Shown: positions 51,159-60,570, counted from the first letter of the stretch. The stretch: DNA of 64,000 nt from Nannocystis pusilla (GCF_026626665.1 NZ_JAPNKE010000002.1:8452001-8516000), one strand, 5' to 3'. Program-made: numbers and translations. The notes: a model not told the origin generated them from the sequence alone.

Positions 51159-52768
51159 GTGGATTTACAGCGTCGTACCCTGTTGGCGATCGTCTCGTGC
51201 GTCCTGATCTGGCTGGTCTACGAGCGCTTCTTTGCGCCGCCGCTGCCCGAGCCCCAGGCGCAGCAACAAGTCGAGGCCAAGAAGACGGAAGCCGACGCGA
51301 AGGCGGCGGAAGAGCGGGCTGAGGAGCGCAAGGCCGCGGCCGCGGCGCCCAAGGTCCCCGTCGCCGAGCACCGCCTCAAGACGGACCTGCTGGCGCTCGA
51401 CGTCACGAACCACCGCGGCCTCGTCCGCGGCACGGAGCTGCTCAGCAAGCACTTCATCAACCCCGACGGCAAGGGCGAAGACTTCCTGAAGCTCGACGGG
51501 AACCGCAGCCTCGTCATCGGCTTCGACGGCTCGGAGACCGACTTCAAGTTCCCGCGCGACCCGGCGTGGGAGCCGACCGGCCAGAGCGACACGCAGTGGG
51601 CCGTCGCGTTCAAGAACGGCGACGTCGAGGTCAAGGGCACGCTCGACCTGACGACCGGCTACGAGGGCACGTTGACGGTCGACGTGGCCAACCGCTCGGC
51701 CGAGACGCAGCAGCACCGCCTGACGCTGCTCAGCGCCTACAGCATCGGCGGCGAGAACAGCTACGACATCCATCGGGGCGTGTGCGCCACGGCCGACGAC
51801 TGGGAGGCCTACACCCCCAGCGACGTGAAGGACAGCTCGGGCGAGGTCCGCGGCCGCATCCGCTGGGCGGCGCTCGACAGCAAGTACTTCGCGTCGGCGG
51901 TGGTGCCGGCCCCCGAGGTCGCGGTCCAGGCGTGCCGCGTCGGCCAGAGCAGCGACGGCAAGGCGCTGACGACGACCCTGGCGGTCGAGCCGGTGACGCT
52001 CGCGGCCGGCGAGTCGCATCAGTACGTGTTCGGCGTCTACTTCGGCACGAAGGAGCTCGAGCGGCTCGAGAAATCCAGGCCGTCCCGGGCGTCCACCTCG
52101 AGGACATGATCGACTGGGGCTGGTTCGGCGGCCTCAATCGCATCCTCGGCGAGTGGATGATCTGGCTGCTCCGCGCCTTCTACAACCTCACCGGCGTGTG
52201 GGGCGTGGCGATCATCCTGCTGACGATCGTGGTCAAGGTGCTGACCTTGCCGCTGACGTTCAAGCAGATGCGCTCGATGAAGAAGATGCGCGAGATCCAG
52301 CCGGAGCTCGAGGACATCAAGAAGAAGTACGGCGAGGACCGCGTCCGCCAGGCTCAGGAGATGCAGGCGCTGTTCCAGCGCGCCGGCGTCAACCCGCTGG
52401 CCGGCTGCCTGCCGATGCTCATCCAGCTGCCGATCTGGATCGCGCTCTACGCGACCCTCAACACGGCCGTCGAGCTGTATCGCGTGCCGTTCCTGTGGCT
52501 GCCCGACCTGACCCAGCAGGACCCGTACTACATCCTGCCGCTGGCGATGGGCGCCCTGATGTACATCCAGATGAAGGCCACCCCGTCGGGCGTGGACAAC
52601 GAGCAGGCGCGAATGATGGCGTGGATGATGCCGATCATCTTCACCGTCATGATGCTCTTCCTCCCGTCCGGCCTCGGGGTTTATATCTTCGCCAACGTGT
52701 TGCTGTCGCTCATCCAGACCCTCATCCAGGTCCGACCGACGCAGACCGCGGCCGTGAAGAAGTCCTAG
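51159..52768 (+). CDS. yidC: Membrane protein insertase YidC, one apparent frameshift
   Basis: About 536 codons from GTG 51159. The first helix (TLLAIVSCVLIWLVYERFF) anchors a large periplasmic beta domain of about 300 residues. The conserved insertase core follows, from WGWFGGLNRILGEWMIWLLRAFYNLTGVWGVAIILLTIVVKVLTLPLTFKQMRSMKKM through GVNPLAGCLPMLIQLPIWIALYATLN to the last helices. The frame breaks near 52068-52073 (GAGAAATCC), where one base is missing between ELERLE and EIQAVPGVHLED. It inserts and folds inner-membrane proteins alone or with SecYEG. jag follows 15 bases later with an AGGAGG site. Confidence 0.95.
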
Positions 52769-52783
52769 GAGGCGATCAACAGC

Positions 52784-53341
52784 ATGCCCGAAGCCAACGT
52801 TAACGACGCGCAGCTCAGCGCCGACGAGCGCTACGCGAAAGCCGTCCCCGTCGTCCGCTCCTTCCTCGAGTCGGTCCTCGGCCTCCTCGGCGTCGAAGTC
52901 GAGGTCGACATCGATGTCGAAGAGGACGGCCTCCACTGCGACCTCAACACGTCGGAAGAGGACGGCGGCCTGCTCATCGGCCGCCACGGCGCCACGCTCG
53001 ACGCGCTGCAGTACCTGACGCTCCGCGTCCTCCAGGCCGAAGGCTTCGAGCGCATGCGGATCACCCTCGACGTGGGCGGCTACCGCATGCGCCGCGAGAA
53101 GAGCCTCCGCGAGCTCGCTCAGGGCATCGGTCAGAAGGTGCTCAGCACCGGCAAGCCGTACCACTTCGACCCGATGAGCGCGATGGAACGCCGCGTCGTC
53201 CACCTCGCCCTCGTCGACGTCAACGGCCTGCGCACCGAGTCCGAAGGCGAAGGCCGCTTCCGCCACGTGGTCGTGTTCCCCGCTCGCGACGGCGACCCGC
53301 CGCGCCGCGGTGGCAACGGCTTCGACGACGCCCGCGCTTGA
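52784..53341 (+). CDS. jag: RNA-binding protein Jag/KhpB (KH-R3H)
   Basis: 185 aa. An acidic N-terminal part without the Jag_N domain, a KH domain (GLHCDLNTSEEDGGLLIGRHGATLDALQYLTLRVLQ) and an R3H domain (MSAMERRVVHLALVDVNGLRTESEGEGRFRHVVVFP) are present in this order. It binds RNA and is linked to cell envelope and division control in Gram-positive bacteria; its role here is less clear. Its stop overlaps the TTG start of mnmE. Confidence 0.92.
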   Translation: MPEANVNDAQLSADERYAKAVPVVRSFLESVLGLLGVEVEVDIDVEEDGLHCDLNTSEEDGGLLIGRHGATLDALQYLTLRVLQAEGFERMRITLDVGGYRMRREKSLRELAQGIGQKVLSTGKPYHFDPMSAMERRVVHLALVDVNGLRTESEGEGRFRHVVVFPARDGDPPRRGGNGFDDARA

Positions 53342-54660
53342 CCCGGCCGCGCGCCTCGCAGAGCCCCGATTCGACGATCGTCGGCGTCGCCACCGGAACC
53401 CCCGACGGCGGCGTGGCGATCGTTCGCGTCAGCGGAGCCGAGGCGCGTGCGATCGTCGAACCACTCGTCGAGTCGCTCCCGCCGCCGCGGATGCTCGCCC
53501 GTCGCCAGCTGCGCGACGGGCAGGGCGCGGCCGAGGAGGCGCTCGTGGCCTGGATGCCCGGGCCGAAGTCGTTCACCGGCGAGGACGTGATCGAGTTGCA
53601 CGTCCACGCGGGCGTACGGAACGTGGGACGGATCGTCGCTGCGCTGCAACTGCGAGGCGCCCGCGCCGCGGGGCCCGGAGAGTTCTCGCGGCGGGCGTTC
53701 GAGCACGGGCGATTGAGCCTCGAGCAGGCCGAGGGGATCGCCGCTCTGATCGCAGGGCGCACGTCGGCGGCGATCGATCAGGCGCGACGCCTCGTCGCCG
53801 GCGAACTCGGTCGCGAGGTGGAAGCGCTGCGCAGCGCGGTGGGAGATCTCCGCGCGGAGATCGAAGCCAACCTCGATTTTCCGGAGGATGTCGCTGACGG
53901 CGACGTGAGCCGCTGGCGCGAGGAGTTGCGACGGCACGAGGCGACGGCGCGAGCGTGGTTGCAGAGCTTCGCGGCCGGACAGCGAGCCCGCGAACGTGCG
54001 CGAGTGGTGATCGCGGGCCCGCCTAACGCCGGCAAGAGCGCGCTGTTCAACGCGCTGCTCGGTCGCTCACGCGCGATCGTCTCCCCGACGCCGGGGACGA
54101 CCCGCGACTATGTGGAGGCGGAGCTGCAGATCGACGGGCTCGAGGTGATCGTCGTCGACACCGCCGGCCTGCGCGGCGCGACCGAAGACGCGATCGAGCA
54201 CGAGGGGATCGGTCGCAGCCGCGAGCAGATCGCGGGCGCGAAGCTGGTGTTGTGGTTGGAACCGGCCGACGCGGAGCCGCTCGACGCGGGACCGCCGGAG
54301 GCGCTGCGTGTGGAGAGCAAGCGCGACCTCGGCGCCCGCCGCCCCGACTGGCTCGGGGTGAGCGCGCAGAGCGGCGAAGGGCTGGAGGAGCTGCGCGCGC
54401 AGATCGGTCGGTCGGTGCGGGGGGATGAGGCGGCCCCGTGGATCGGGCTGGCGCGTCACCGCGACAGGGCGTCCGAGGCGGCCACGGCGATGGCGTCGGC
54501 GCAGGCGCTGCTGGAGCGCACGGCACCGCTCGAGCTGGTGGCGTTCGAGCTCGGAGTGGCAGAGCGCCAGCTGGCCGAGATCACGGGGCGCGACACGCTC
54601 GGCCCGGTCGGTGAGGATGTGCTCGGGCGGATCTTCAGCCAGTTCTGCATCGGCAAGTGA
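53338..54660 (+). CDS. mnmE: tRNA modification GTPase MnmE
   Basis: 440 aa from TTG 53338, overlapping the jag stop. The N-terminal folate-binding domain (STIVGVATGTPDGGVAIVRVSG... FTGEDVIELHVHAG... GPGEFSRRAFEHGRLSLEQAEGIAALI) is followed by helices and the G domain: GPPNAGKSALFN, TPGTTRDYVE, DTAGLRGATED, and SKRD in place of NKxD. The C-terminal signature FCIGK, with its cysteine, is intact. With MnmG it makes the 5-carboxymethylaminomethyl group on U34 of certain tRNAs. Its usual partner mnmG is not next to it. Confidence 0.95.
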   Translation: MTRPRASQSPDSTIVGVATGTPDGGVAIVRVSGAEARAIVEPLVESLPPPRMLARRQLRDGQGAAEEALVAWMPGPKSFTGEDVIELHVHAGVRNVGRIVAALQLRGARAAGPGEFSRRAFEHGRLSLEQAEGIAALIAGRTSAAIDQARRLVAGELGREVEALRSAVGDLRAEIEANLDFPEDVADGDVSRWREELRRHEATARAWLQSFAAGQRARERARVVIAGPPNAGKSALFNALLGRSRAIVSPTPGTTRDYVEAELQIDGLEVIVVDTAGLRGATEDAIEHEGIGRSREQIAGAKLVLWLEPADAEPLDAGPPEALRVESKRDLGARRPDWLGVSAQSGEGLEELRAQIGRSVRGDEAAPWIGLARHRDRASEAATAMASAQALLERTAPLELVAFELGVAERQLAEITGRDTLGPVGEDVLGRIFSQFCIGK

Positions 54661-55063
54661 AATTGCTCAGGGCATCGGCTTGCGCTTGCGAGCGAAGCTC
54701 GCGCGGGAAGCGGATTGAGCGGAGCGAAAGGACAGGTCGCACGAACCTGCGAGGCTGAAGCTAGGACTTCCGGAGCCTCTGCATCGGTGATGCGAAGCTC
54801 CCGAGGAAGCAGGCTGCGCCGTGCGCCTTGCTGAACCAAGATTCTGGGCCGGGCGCGGGCGTCCGAGTTGAAGCTTGGGATATGCGCGGTGCTTGCCGGA
54901 GCGGTACAGACCGAGCGGACTGAGCTGACCGAAGGGACAGGTCGTTGGATCTGCGGGTCGGCGAGTTCGACGAGGGCTGACCGAAAGGACAGGTCGCGGG
55001 GGCACGAGCTCCGAAGGGCGTCTGCTCGAAGAGACAGGTGCTAAAGAGCAGGCCGCGATCGGG
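54661..55063. repeat. Palindrome half-sites in the position usually held by mnmG
   Basis: No gene is seen in 403 bases. Four half-sites of the palindrome family recur as GACCGAAAGGACAGGTCG-like motifs near 54724-54745, 54922-54945, 54978-54999 and 55023-55044. They lie in one orientation, spaced about 200, 55 and 45 bases, so they look like units of a degenerate array. Confidence 0.55.
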
Positions 55064-56236
55064 TCAGTGGGGCTCGACCGGCGGCCGCGTATCTGCGAGT
55101 GAGAGGCCGAACTGCTGCAGGAGGGAGCGCAGATCGGCCACGAGGCCGTGGATCTGGGCCTCGTCGTGAGCGGCGGAGATCGTGATGCGCAGGCGGGCCG
55201 AGCCCGCCGGGACGGTGGGCGGGCGGATCGCCTGGACGTGCCATCCGCGCTCGAGCAGGGCGCGGCTGACGGTGACGGCGAGGTGGTTGGCGCCGATCAC
55301 CACCGGGAAGATCGGGGAGGCAGGTGGGGGGCGCTCGAGTGCGGCCGCCAGGAGGCGAGCGTTCGTCCACATGCGAGTGCGGCGCTCGTCTCCCTCCGGA
55401 CCGGCCAGCATCTCCGCGGCGAGCCGCGCCTGCTCGGCGAGTACCGGGGCGTTGCCGGTGCTGAACACGAAGCTGCGCGCGCGAGTGCGGATCCACGTGC
55501 AGACCTCGTGGCTGCCGGCCGCGAAGGCGCCGGCCAGGCCGAACGCCTTGCCGAGGCCGCCCATGAGCACGGCGGGGCGGATCCTGTGATGCCGGGCGAA
55601 GCCCGCACCGGCGGGGAAGAGGCCGAGGCTGTGCGCTTCGTCGAGGTAGAGCATGCCGCCGCGGTCGCTGAACTCTCGCAGGAGGGCGGGCTCGGCGGTG
55701 TCGCCGTCCATGGAGAAGATCGACTCGGTCACCCACCAGCTCGGGCCGTCGCTGTCGCCCGGACCACTGCGGTGCGGGAGGATGGTCGGGCGCGAGCGCG
55801 CCAGGCGGAGGCCGTCGATGAGGCTGGCGTGGTTGAGGGCGTCGCTGAAGACGCGATCCTCCGGCTCGATCAGCGCCGGCAGCACGCCGACGTTGAGCTG
55901 GAAACCGCTCGGGAACAGCACAGCGTCGTCCGCACCAGCCAGCGCGGCGAGCGAGCGCTCGGCGCCGCGGTGAGCCGGGAGATCGCCAGCGACGAGGCGC
56001 GATGCGGTCGCACCAGCGGCGTCCGTGGTGTCGAGGGACGCGAAGCTCGCCGGGCGGAGGCGCGGGTGGTTGGCGAAGCCGAGATAGTCGTTGCTGCAGA
56101 AGCCCGTGACCCACTTGCCGTCGAGCTCGTAGCGAACCCCGTCTCGTCGACCGATCCGCGGCAACTCGCGGGTGAGGCCCTCATCCTGCAGGGCGGCCAG
56201 GCGGCGACGAAGTCGCTGGTTCAACAGCTCGGACAT
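55064..56236 (-). CDS. bioF: 8-amino-7-oxononanoate synthase family PLP enzyme
   Basis: 390 aa. Alpha-oxoamine synthase hallmarks are GFCSNDYLGFANHPR, FPSGFQLNVGVLPAL, DALNHASLIDGLR, IFSMDGDTAEPALL, LYLDEAHSLGLFPAG and the PLP lysine region MGGLGKAFGLAGAFAAG, then RSFVFSTGNAP. BioF condenses pimeloyl-ACP/CoA with alanine in biotin synthesis; the related glycine C-acetyltransferase (Kbl) is harder to exclude from motifs alone. No other bio genes are near. Its ATG and the rsmG ATG read outward from the same CATG. Confidence 0.87.
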   Translation of the reverse strand: MSELLNQRLRRRLAALQDEGLTRELPRIGRRDGVRYELDGKWVTGFCSNDYLGFANHPRLRPASFASLDTTDAAGATASRLVAGDLPAHRGAERSLAALAGADDAVLFPSGFQLNVGVLPALIEPEDRVFSDALNHASLIDGLRLARSRPTILPHRSGPGDSDGPSWWVTESIFSMDGDTAEPALLREFSDRGGMLYLDEAHSLGLFPAGAGFARHHRIRPAVLMGGLGKAFGLAGAFAAGSHEVCTWIRTRARSFVFSTGNAPVLAEQARLAAEMLAGPEGDERRTRMWTNARLLAAALERPPPASPIFPVVIGANHLAVTVSRALLERGWHVQAIRPPTVPAGSARLRITISAAHDEAQIHGLVADLRSLLQQFGLSLADTRPPVEPH

Positions 56237-56915
56237 GCTTGACAGGAGCGAGGGCTCTTCTTACTCCGCGAGCGTGCAGGGGAGCAACGTCGATGTTGGC
56301 CACAAGCTCGAGGCGGCGGCGACGCGTCTCGGATTCGAGATCGAGACCGTCGCGGTGGATCGGCTGCGGCTGCTGCTGGGGCTGTGGCACCGCTTCGGTC
56401 GCGCCTTCAACCTGAGCGGGGCGACCGATGAGGCAGGTCTGTTGGGACATGTTCTCGAGGGCTTGCAGGTGGTCGCCCTGGCCCGTCGGATCGGCTGCGA
56501 CTCGGCGCAGCGCTGGCTCGACGTGGGATCGGGCGCAGGCTTCCCGGGGCTGGTGATCGCCGCCTGTCTCGAGGTGCAAGTGACGTTGGTGGAGCCGCGA
56601 GAGCGCCGAGCTTCCTTCCTCGACCTGGCGGTCAACCAGATCGGGCGAAGCGACTGTCGCGTGGTCCGCGGGCACGTCGACGGATCGGCGTGGCGACCGA
56701 TCAAGGCCGGGGAAGCCTTGGTCGCAGGCAGCTTCGATTGGGCAAGCGCGCGCGCAGTGTTCGCCCCCGAGGTTTGGGTCGAGCTGGGCAAGCAGTGGGT
56801 CAAGCCGGGCGGAGTCGTGGTCGCGCACGTGAAAGCGGAGAGCGGAGCGTTCGCGGGCGAGGTGGCGCGGGTCGATGGCGAGCGCTGGTCCATCCGTGGG
56901 GTGCGAGGCGGGTGA
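56235..56915 (+). CDS. rsmG: 16S rRNA (guanine-N7-)-methyltransferase RsmG
   Basis: 226 aa. The N-terminal helix LLLGLWHRFGRAFNLSGATDEAGLLGHVLEGLQVV leads into SAM motif I (WLDVGSGAGFPGLVIAACLEVQVTLVEPRERRASFL). Further on come FDWASARAVFAPEVWVELGKQWVKPGGVVVAHV. RsmG methylates G527 of 16S rRNA. The palindrome copy at 56443-56458 lies in frame (TDEAGLLGHVL) without changing the expected length. ATG 56235 overlaps the bioF start; a GTG at about 56274 (VQGSNVDVGH) is an alternative. Confidence 0.92.
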   Translation: MLDRSEGSSYSASVQGSNVDVGHKLEAAATRLGFEIETVAVDRLRLLLGLWHRFGRAFNLSGATDEAGLLGHVLEGLQVVALARRIGCDSAQRWLDVGSGAGFPGLVIAACLEVQVTLVEPRERRASFLDLAVNQIGRSDCRVVRGHVDGSAWRPIKAGEALVAGSFDWASARAVFAPEVWVELGKQWVKPGGVVVAHVKAESGAFAGEVARVDGERWSIRGVRGG

Positions 56916-57484
56916 GCCGGTTTCGAAGATCGCGCGCGGGGCAGCGTGGCGATGGTTGCGGCCAGGGGCGGGCAACTCAGGGTCGGGCTAGCGCGGGTCG
57001 ATGCCGCGCTAGTGCAGCCGTCGACCTGAGGGCTTGGGGCGAGGTTGCGCCAAGCGCGAGAGTTGGTCGGACGCGCGGTGGCTTCGCGAACGAGTAGGGG
57101 GCAGCACGCTGCTTGGGCAAAATGGCCCTTGGTCGAGGGTTCGCTCGCCCATTCGGCTCCGAGAAGATCGCGTGGCGGTTTCAGTTCTACAGACGGCGCT
57201 TACGAAGTTGTGCTCGCGGCACGGCGATTAAGGAGGTCCAGGCCGACGAGCTTCGTCCACACGTCGGCCAGCCCGGGGCGCGACAGTGAGGACGGCAAGC
57301 CGTCACAAGCGCCGACTCCGATGTTCGAGTGCGGGAGCGGCGAAGGTCCTGGATACCGACGTGGGGCGGGCGACCTGGAGTGCTGGTGGCAGACAGAGAA
57401 GCCGGCGGTGCGGGGCGGTGCTGGCCGGGCGTCAATTCGGGCAGTGGCGGCTGGAGCCCTAGGCGGGGGTCTGGTGGCGGGTGA

Positions 57485-57500
57485 TGTTCCACGTGGAACG
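57485..57500. other. parS: parS centromere site 1
   Basis: TGTTCCACGTGGAACG, a near-perfect inverted repeat matching the ParB consensus TGTTNCACGTGNAACA except the last base. ParB nucleates here and spreads along the chromosome. Confidence 0.88.
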
Positions 57501-58004
57501 ATGGCGGCAGGTCGCTACGAGCGACAGCTGGCGCTGGTCGCTGGGGCCGCGTGTCGGAGCGGAAATGGGGACTGGCGTTCCGGGGCAGCACGCGTGCTTC
57601 GGTGCAGGCGTGGGGCACGAGATTCGGCAGTTGGAGGGAAGACGATGAGGAGCGTCGTCTGCTGCTGCGCTCGCAAGGTTTTCGAACACTGGAGCGGTGG
57701 CCCCGGGGCGCTCAGTGGCGAGAGTATGGGTACGCGGCCCTTGCGTGCTCTGATCCAGCAGGGCGCAGATTGATGAATCGGAAGCAACCCAGCTGACGGT
57801 GGCTCGAGTGAGGCCGGCGTTCTTCACGCGCACATGCTGGATTGGCGTCTCGCGTGAATCACCTGCGGACTCGCCAGGGTGGTGACGCTCGGACCCGGAG
57901 AGGGCTGGGCGACGCGTTCGAGCGGAGTTGCCCAATGGGCTCGGAGAGGAGCCCGCCGGCACGTGAGTCCTGTGGGCTGAGACACCGAACGCCGATCCCA
58001 TGAT

Positions 58005-58020
58005 CGTTCCACGTGGAACG
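58005..58020. other. parS: parS centromere site 2
   Basis: CGTTCCACGTGGAACG, a perfect 16-bp palindrome with the parS core TTCCACGTGGAA and altered outer bases. Confidence 0.86.
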
Positions 58021-58183
58021 CCAGCGAGGCTCAGTCCGACGACTTCGAATGAGTCGTTGAGAGAATCGGAAAGCCCGGAAGTCGAGCCGGGAGAATCTCC
58101 CGGGCGCGAATGCTCGGACCCGGGGCTAGACGATCAACTTTGAACGTCTGCGGACCGGATGCCCCGTCGATGCCGTCCTCGGT

Positions 58184-58385
58184 TCACCCGTGGGCGTTGC
58201 GGAACGTGACGACCAGGTCGACCGAGTTCTTGTGCGCGAGCACCGGCGCCGACGGGTCGGTCACGGTCGCTACCTCGACCTTGTCGTAGACCGGGCGCGC
58301 CGGCCAGCTTGTCGAGGAAACTCTTGCCGTTGCGGGTCTGGTAGGCCGTGGAGCTGGCCCCTCTATGGATTGAGGCCGATGCCCC
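58184..58385 (-). pseudogene. Remnant of a class I SAM-dependent methyltransferase
   Basis: Two minus-strand pieces, TAYQTRNGKSFLDKLAGAP and VYDKVEVATVTDPSAPVLAHKNSVDLVVTFRNAHG, join with one base removed at the CCCGG near 58309-58312. The joined piece resembles a conserved part of methyltransferases with the strand DLVVTFRN(V/A)HN. It ends at a stop immediately after FRNAHG, and neither a proper start nor the C-terminal half is present. It lies inside the parS region, with no neighbour of related function. Assignment is by remembered motif similarity, so it is tentative. Confidence 0.5.
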
Positions 58386-58588
58386 TGGACTCTGGGTTTC
58401 GCCGATGGCCACTCAAAAGAGTTGGGCCAACTGGCTCGTCGCCGTGAAAGGCCTGCCGAAGCGGCGCCAGAACTCAAGGGGCGGCGAGATCGCTCTGGAG
58501 TCGGTTGCCACGTTGATCACCGAGATTCGGCGAACGATCAGCTTGCGGGCCGATAAGGGTGTGATCGGTCGGTTCAATGCATGCGCAG

Positions 58589-58604
58589 AGTTCCACGTGG
58601 AACA
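58589..58604. other. parS: parS centromere site 3
   Basis: AGTTCCACGTGGAACA keeps the full 14-bp core GTTCCACGTGGAAC and the terminal A. Confidence 0.88.
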
Positions 58605-58717
58605 CCGAGCAACTCGGCGGCACGCGCTCGAGCGCGGGTGACGCGGTGGAACAGGGTGACCCGAGAAGCCGAGGGGGCGCCGAAGGACCGTCGTGAATCG
58701 GGCTTAGTTCGGAAAGA

Positions 58718-58733
58718 GGTTCCACGTGGAACA
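58718..58733. other. parS: parS centromere site 4
   Basis: GGTTCCACGTGGAACA contains the complete 14-bp core; it lies 129 bases from site 3. Confidence 0.88.
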
Positions 58734-58769
58734 CCGGCCGGGTTCGCCGTCCTCAAACCGTGGGCCGAG

Positions 58770-58785
58770 TGTTTCACGTGGAACA
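58770..58785. other. parS: parS centromere site 5
   Basis: TGTTTCACGTGGAACA differs by one base from the canonical Bacillus parS TGTTTCACGTGAAACA. It is 52 bases from site 4. Confidence 0.92.
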
Positions 58786-59032
58786 CTGCGGGGCGCGGCC
58801 AAGGGACTGAGAAAGAAGCGGCGGGGAGCGCTTGATGCGGCGGAAGCTGGCGCTGGCGCCTTGCTCTGCTGCGGGAGCATCGCGGCAAGCGGAGCAGCTT
58901 CAGGGAATGACGGCCGAGCTGCGGTGACGCGGATTCCGCTGCGGGAAGGTCGCAGCGAATGGGCAGCTCTAGTAAGACAGCGGATAGCGCCGGCGCGCGG
59001 TGCTCTGCTACCGGGGCGCGAGTGGAGCAGCT

Positions 59033-60570
59033 TCAGGGTATGGCGGCCGAGGGGCAGCCGGCGAGGTGCTCGTCGAGCTCGGGGAAGCGGTCGTCTGCGA
59101 GCCATGCGGCTGCTTGCAGGACGCGGGTTCCAGCTTCGGCTCGTCCTTGCCGACACCAGATCCATCCGAGGTGTCGAGGTAGCTGGTGTTGAGGTGGTTG
59201 GGCTGTAGCGCGGCGAGGGAGAGAGACTCGGCGCGGTCGAGCTCGAGGCCGTCGACGGCCAGCTGGTAGGCGACGGCGTTGCTGAAGTTCGCGTTCTCGG
59301 GGTCGCGCTCGAGCCCCTTGTTAAAGAGGATGAGAGCGTCGGCGGGGCGTTCGTCGGCGAGCAGGCGGAAGCCGAGGATGGCGTAGTAGTTGGTGCGGTG
59401 AGTCGGGTGCGCGCCGAGCCACGCCAGGCCGCCGAGCAGGAGCGCGAGGGCGAGCGAGAGGGCGGCTCTGAGCCAGCGGGCGCGGGCGACACAGGCACCT
59501 CCGAGCAAGAGGCCGGCCGCCAGGCCACCGAGGTGTCCGGCTTGCGCGATCCCCGGGACCGCGAGGCCGAGGCCCAGACAGACGAGGATCAAGATCGCCA
59601 GGCTAGTCGCCGAGATCGGCGCGAGTTCCTCTTGAAGCTCAAGGGAGCCCCAGCGACGCGCGAGCCACAGCGCGCCGGCCTCACCAAGGATGCCCGCCGA
59701 TGCGCCGAGGACGATCGGCGACTCGCACCAGGCGAGTGAGGCGAGTGCGCCGCCGATGCTCGCCAGCGTGAACAGCGCGAATGTTCGGAAATGGCCCCAT
59801 GCTTGCTCGATCCACTCGCCGACCGAGAGCAGGGCGATGCTGTTGAGCACCAGGTGGAGCAGGCTGCCGTGCAGGAGGCCGGTGGTCGCCACGCGCCACC
59901 ACTCACCGTCCAGCCACACGCGCGAGAGCTCGAGGGCGCCGAGCTGGCGGAAGATGTCGGTGCTGTCGGTGAGGCTCAGGGTCCAGAGGCTCCGCAGCGC
60001 GGTGTCCAGCGGGTCTGCGGCGTGAGCGAGGGTGGCGACGAAGGTGATCGCGTAGAGGACGATACACAGGCCCAGCAATCCGGCCGTGACGGGTGCGCGG
60101 CGGAGGCGGACACCGAGTGGCTCGAGCTGGGGCGGCAGTGCGGCGGGCGGGGACTCCGCGCCGGTGTGGCGGGGAACTGGCAGCGAAGGGTCCTCCGCGA
60201 AATCGGATGGTGGGTCGGACGGGGGCTTCGCGCCGGAGTGGCGGGGAACTGGCGGTGAAGGGTCCTCCGCGACATCGGATGGTGTGGCGGGCGGGGACTT
60301 CGCGCCGGAGTGGCTGGGAACTGGCAGCGAGGGGTCCTTCGTTACACCGGATGGTAGGTCGGGCGGGGGCTTCGCGCCGATGTGGCGGGGATCTCGCAGC
60401 GAAGGGTCCTCCGCGACATCGGATGGTGGCTTCGCGCCGGCGTGGCGGGGATCTCGCAGCGAAGGGCCCTCCGCGGCATCGAACGGTGGCTCGGGCGGGG
60501 GCTTCGCAGGGATCGCGTGGGGGTCTCGCGGCGACGTGTCCTCTGCGACATGTGACGGCACCCCGGCCAC
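59033..60570 (-). CDS. Rhomboid intramembrane serine protease with N-terminal repeats and C-terminal TPR, one apparent frameshift
   Basis: About 512 codons when joined. The first 140 residues are six to seven imperfect repeats (DVAEDPSLRDPRHxGAKPPSD). Six or more membrane helices follow, with the rhomboid elements LLHGSLLHLVLNSIALLSVGEW, the catalytic serine motif VLGASAGILGEAGAL and the catalytic histidine in AGHLGGLAAGLLLGG. The end is a TPR-like tail (NYYAILGFRLLADERPADALILFNKGLERDPENANFSNAVAYQLAVDG). At 59170-59171 one base is missing; the restored frame reads LDTLGWIWCRQGRAEAGTRVL and stops at 59033. It would cleave transmembrane helices within the inner membrane. Confidence 0.87.
60120..60570. 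repeat. In-frame tandem repeats in the rhomboid gene 5' part
   Basis: Six to seven degenerate units of about 51-69 bases (17-23 codons) share the plus-strand run AAGGGTCCTCCGCGACATCG or close variants, with GGCTTCGCGCCG and GTGGCGGGGA-CT. The palindrome-like stretch near 60534-60556 (GTGTCCTCTGCGACATGT) appears to be the same element at the 5' end. Confidence 0.75.

Larger units (their letters stand above)
56916..59032. other. Gene-poor centromere region
   Basis: About 2.1 kb between rsmG and the rhomboid gene without an intact gene. It carries five parS sites (57485-58785) and a methyltransferase remnant. Open frames on both strands lack domain signatures and ribosome binding sites. parA and parB, usually found right here, are not present. 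Confidence 0.7.

Noticed and set aside
57045..57773. Possible 242-aa protein in the place of parA
   Set aside because: No Walker A or deviant P-loop motif, no ribosome binding site, low-complexity Arg/Ala/Gly sequence, and a parS site lies within it.
58348..58641. 97-aa plus-strand frame overlapping a parS site (KSWANWLVAVKGLPKRRQNSRGG)
   Set aside because: The sequence looks partly protein-like, but it lacks a ribosome binding site and overlaps the methyltransferase remnant and parS site 3; support is too weak.
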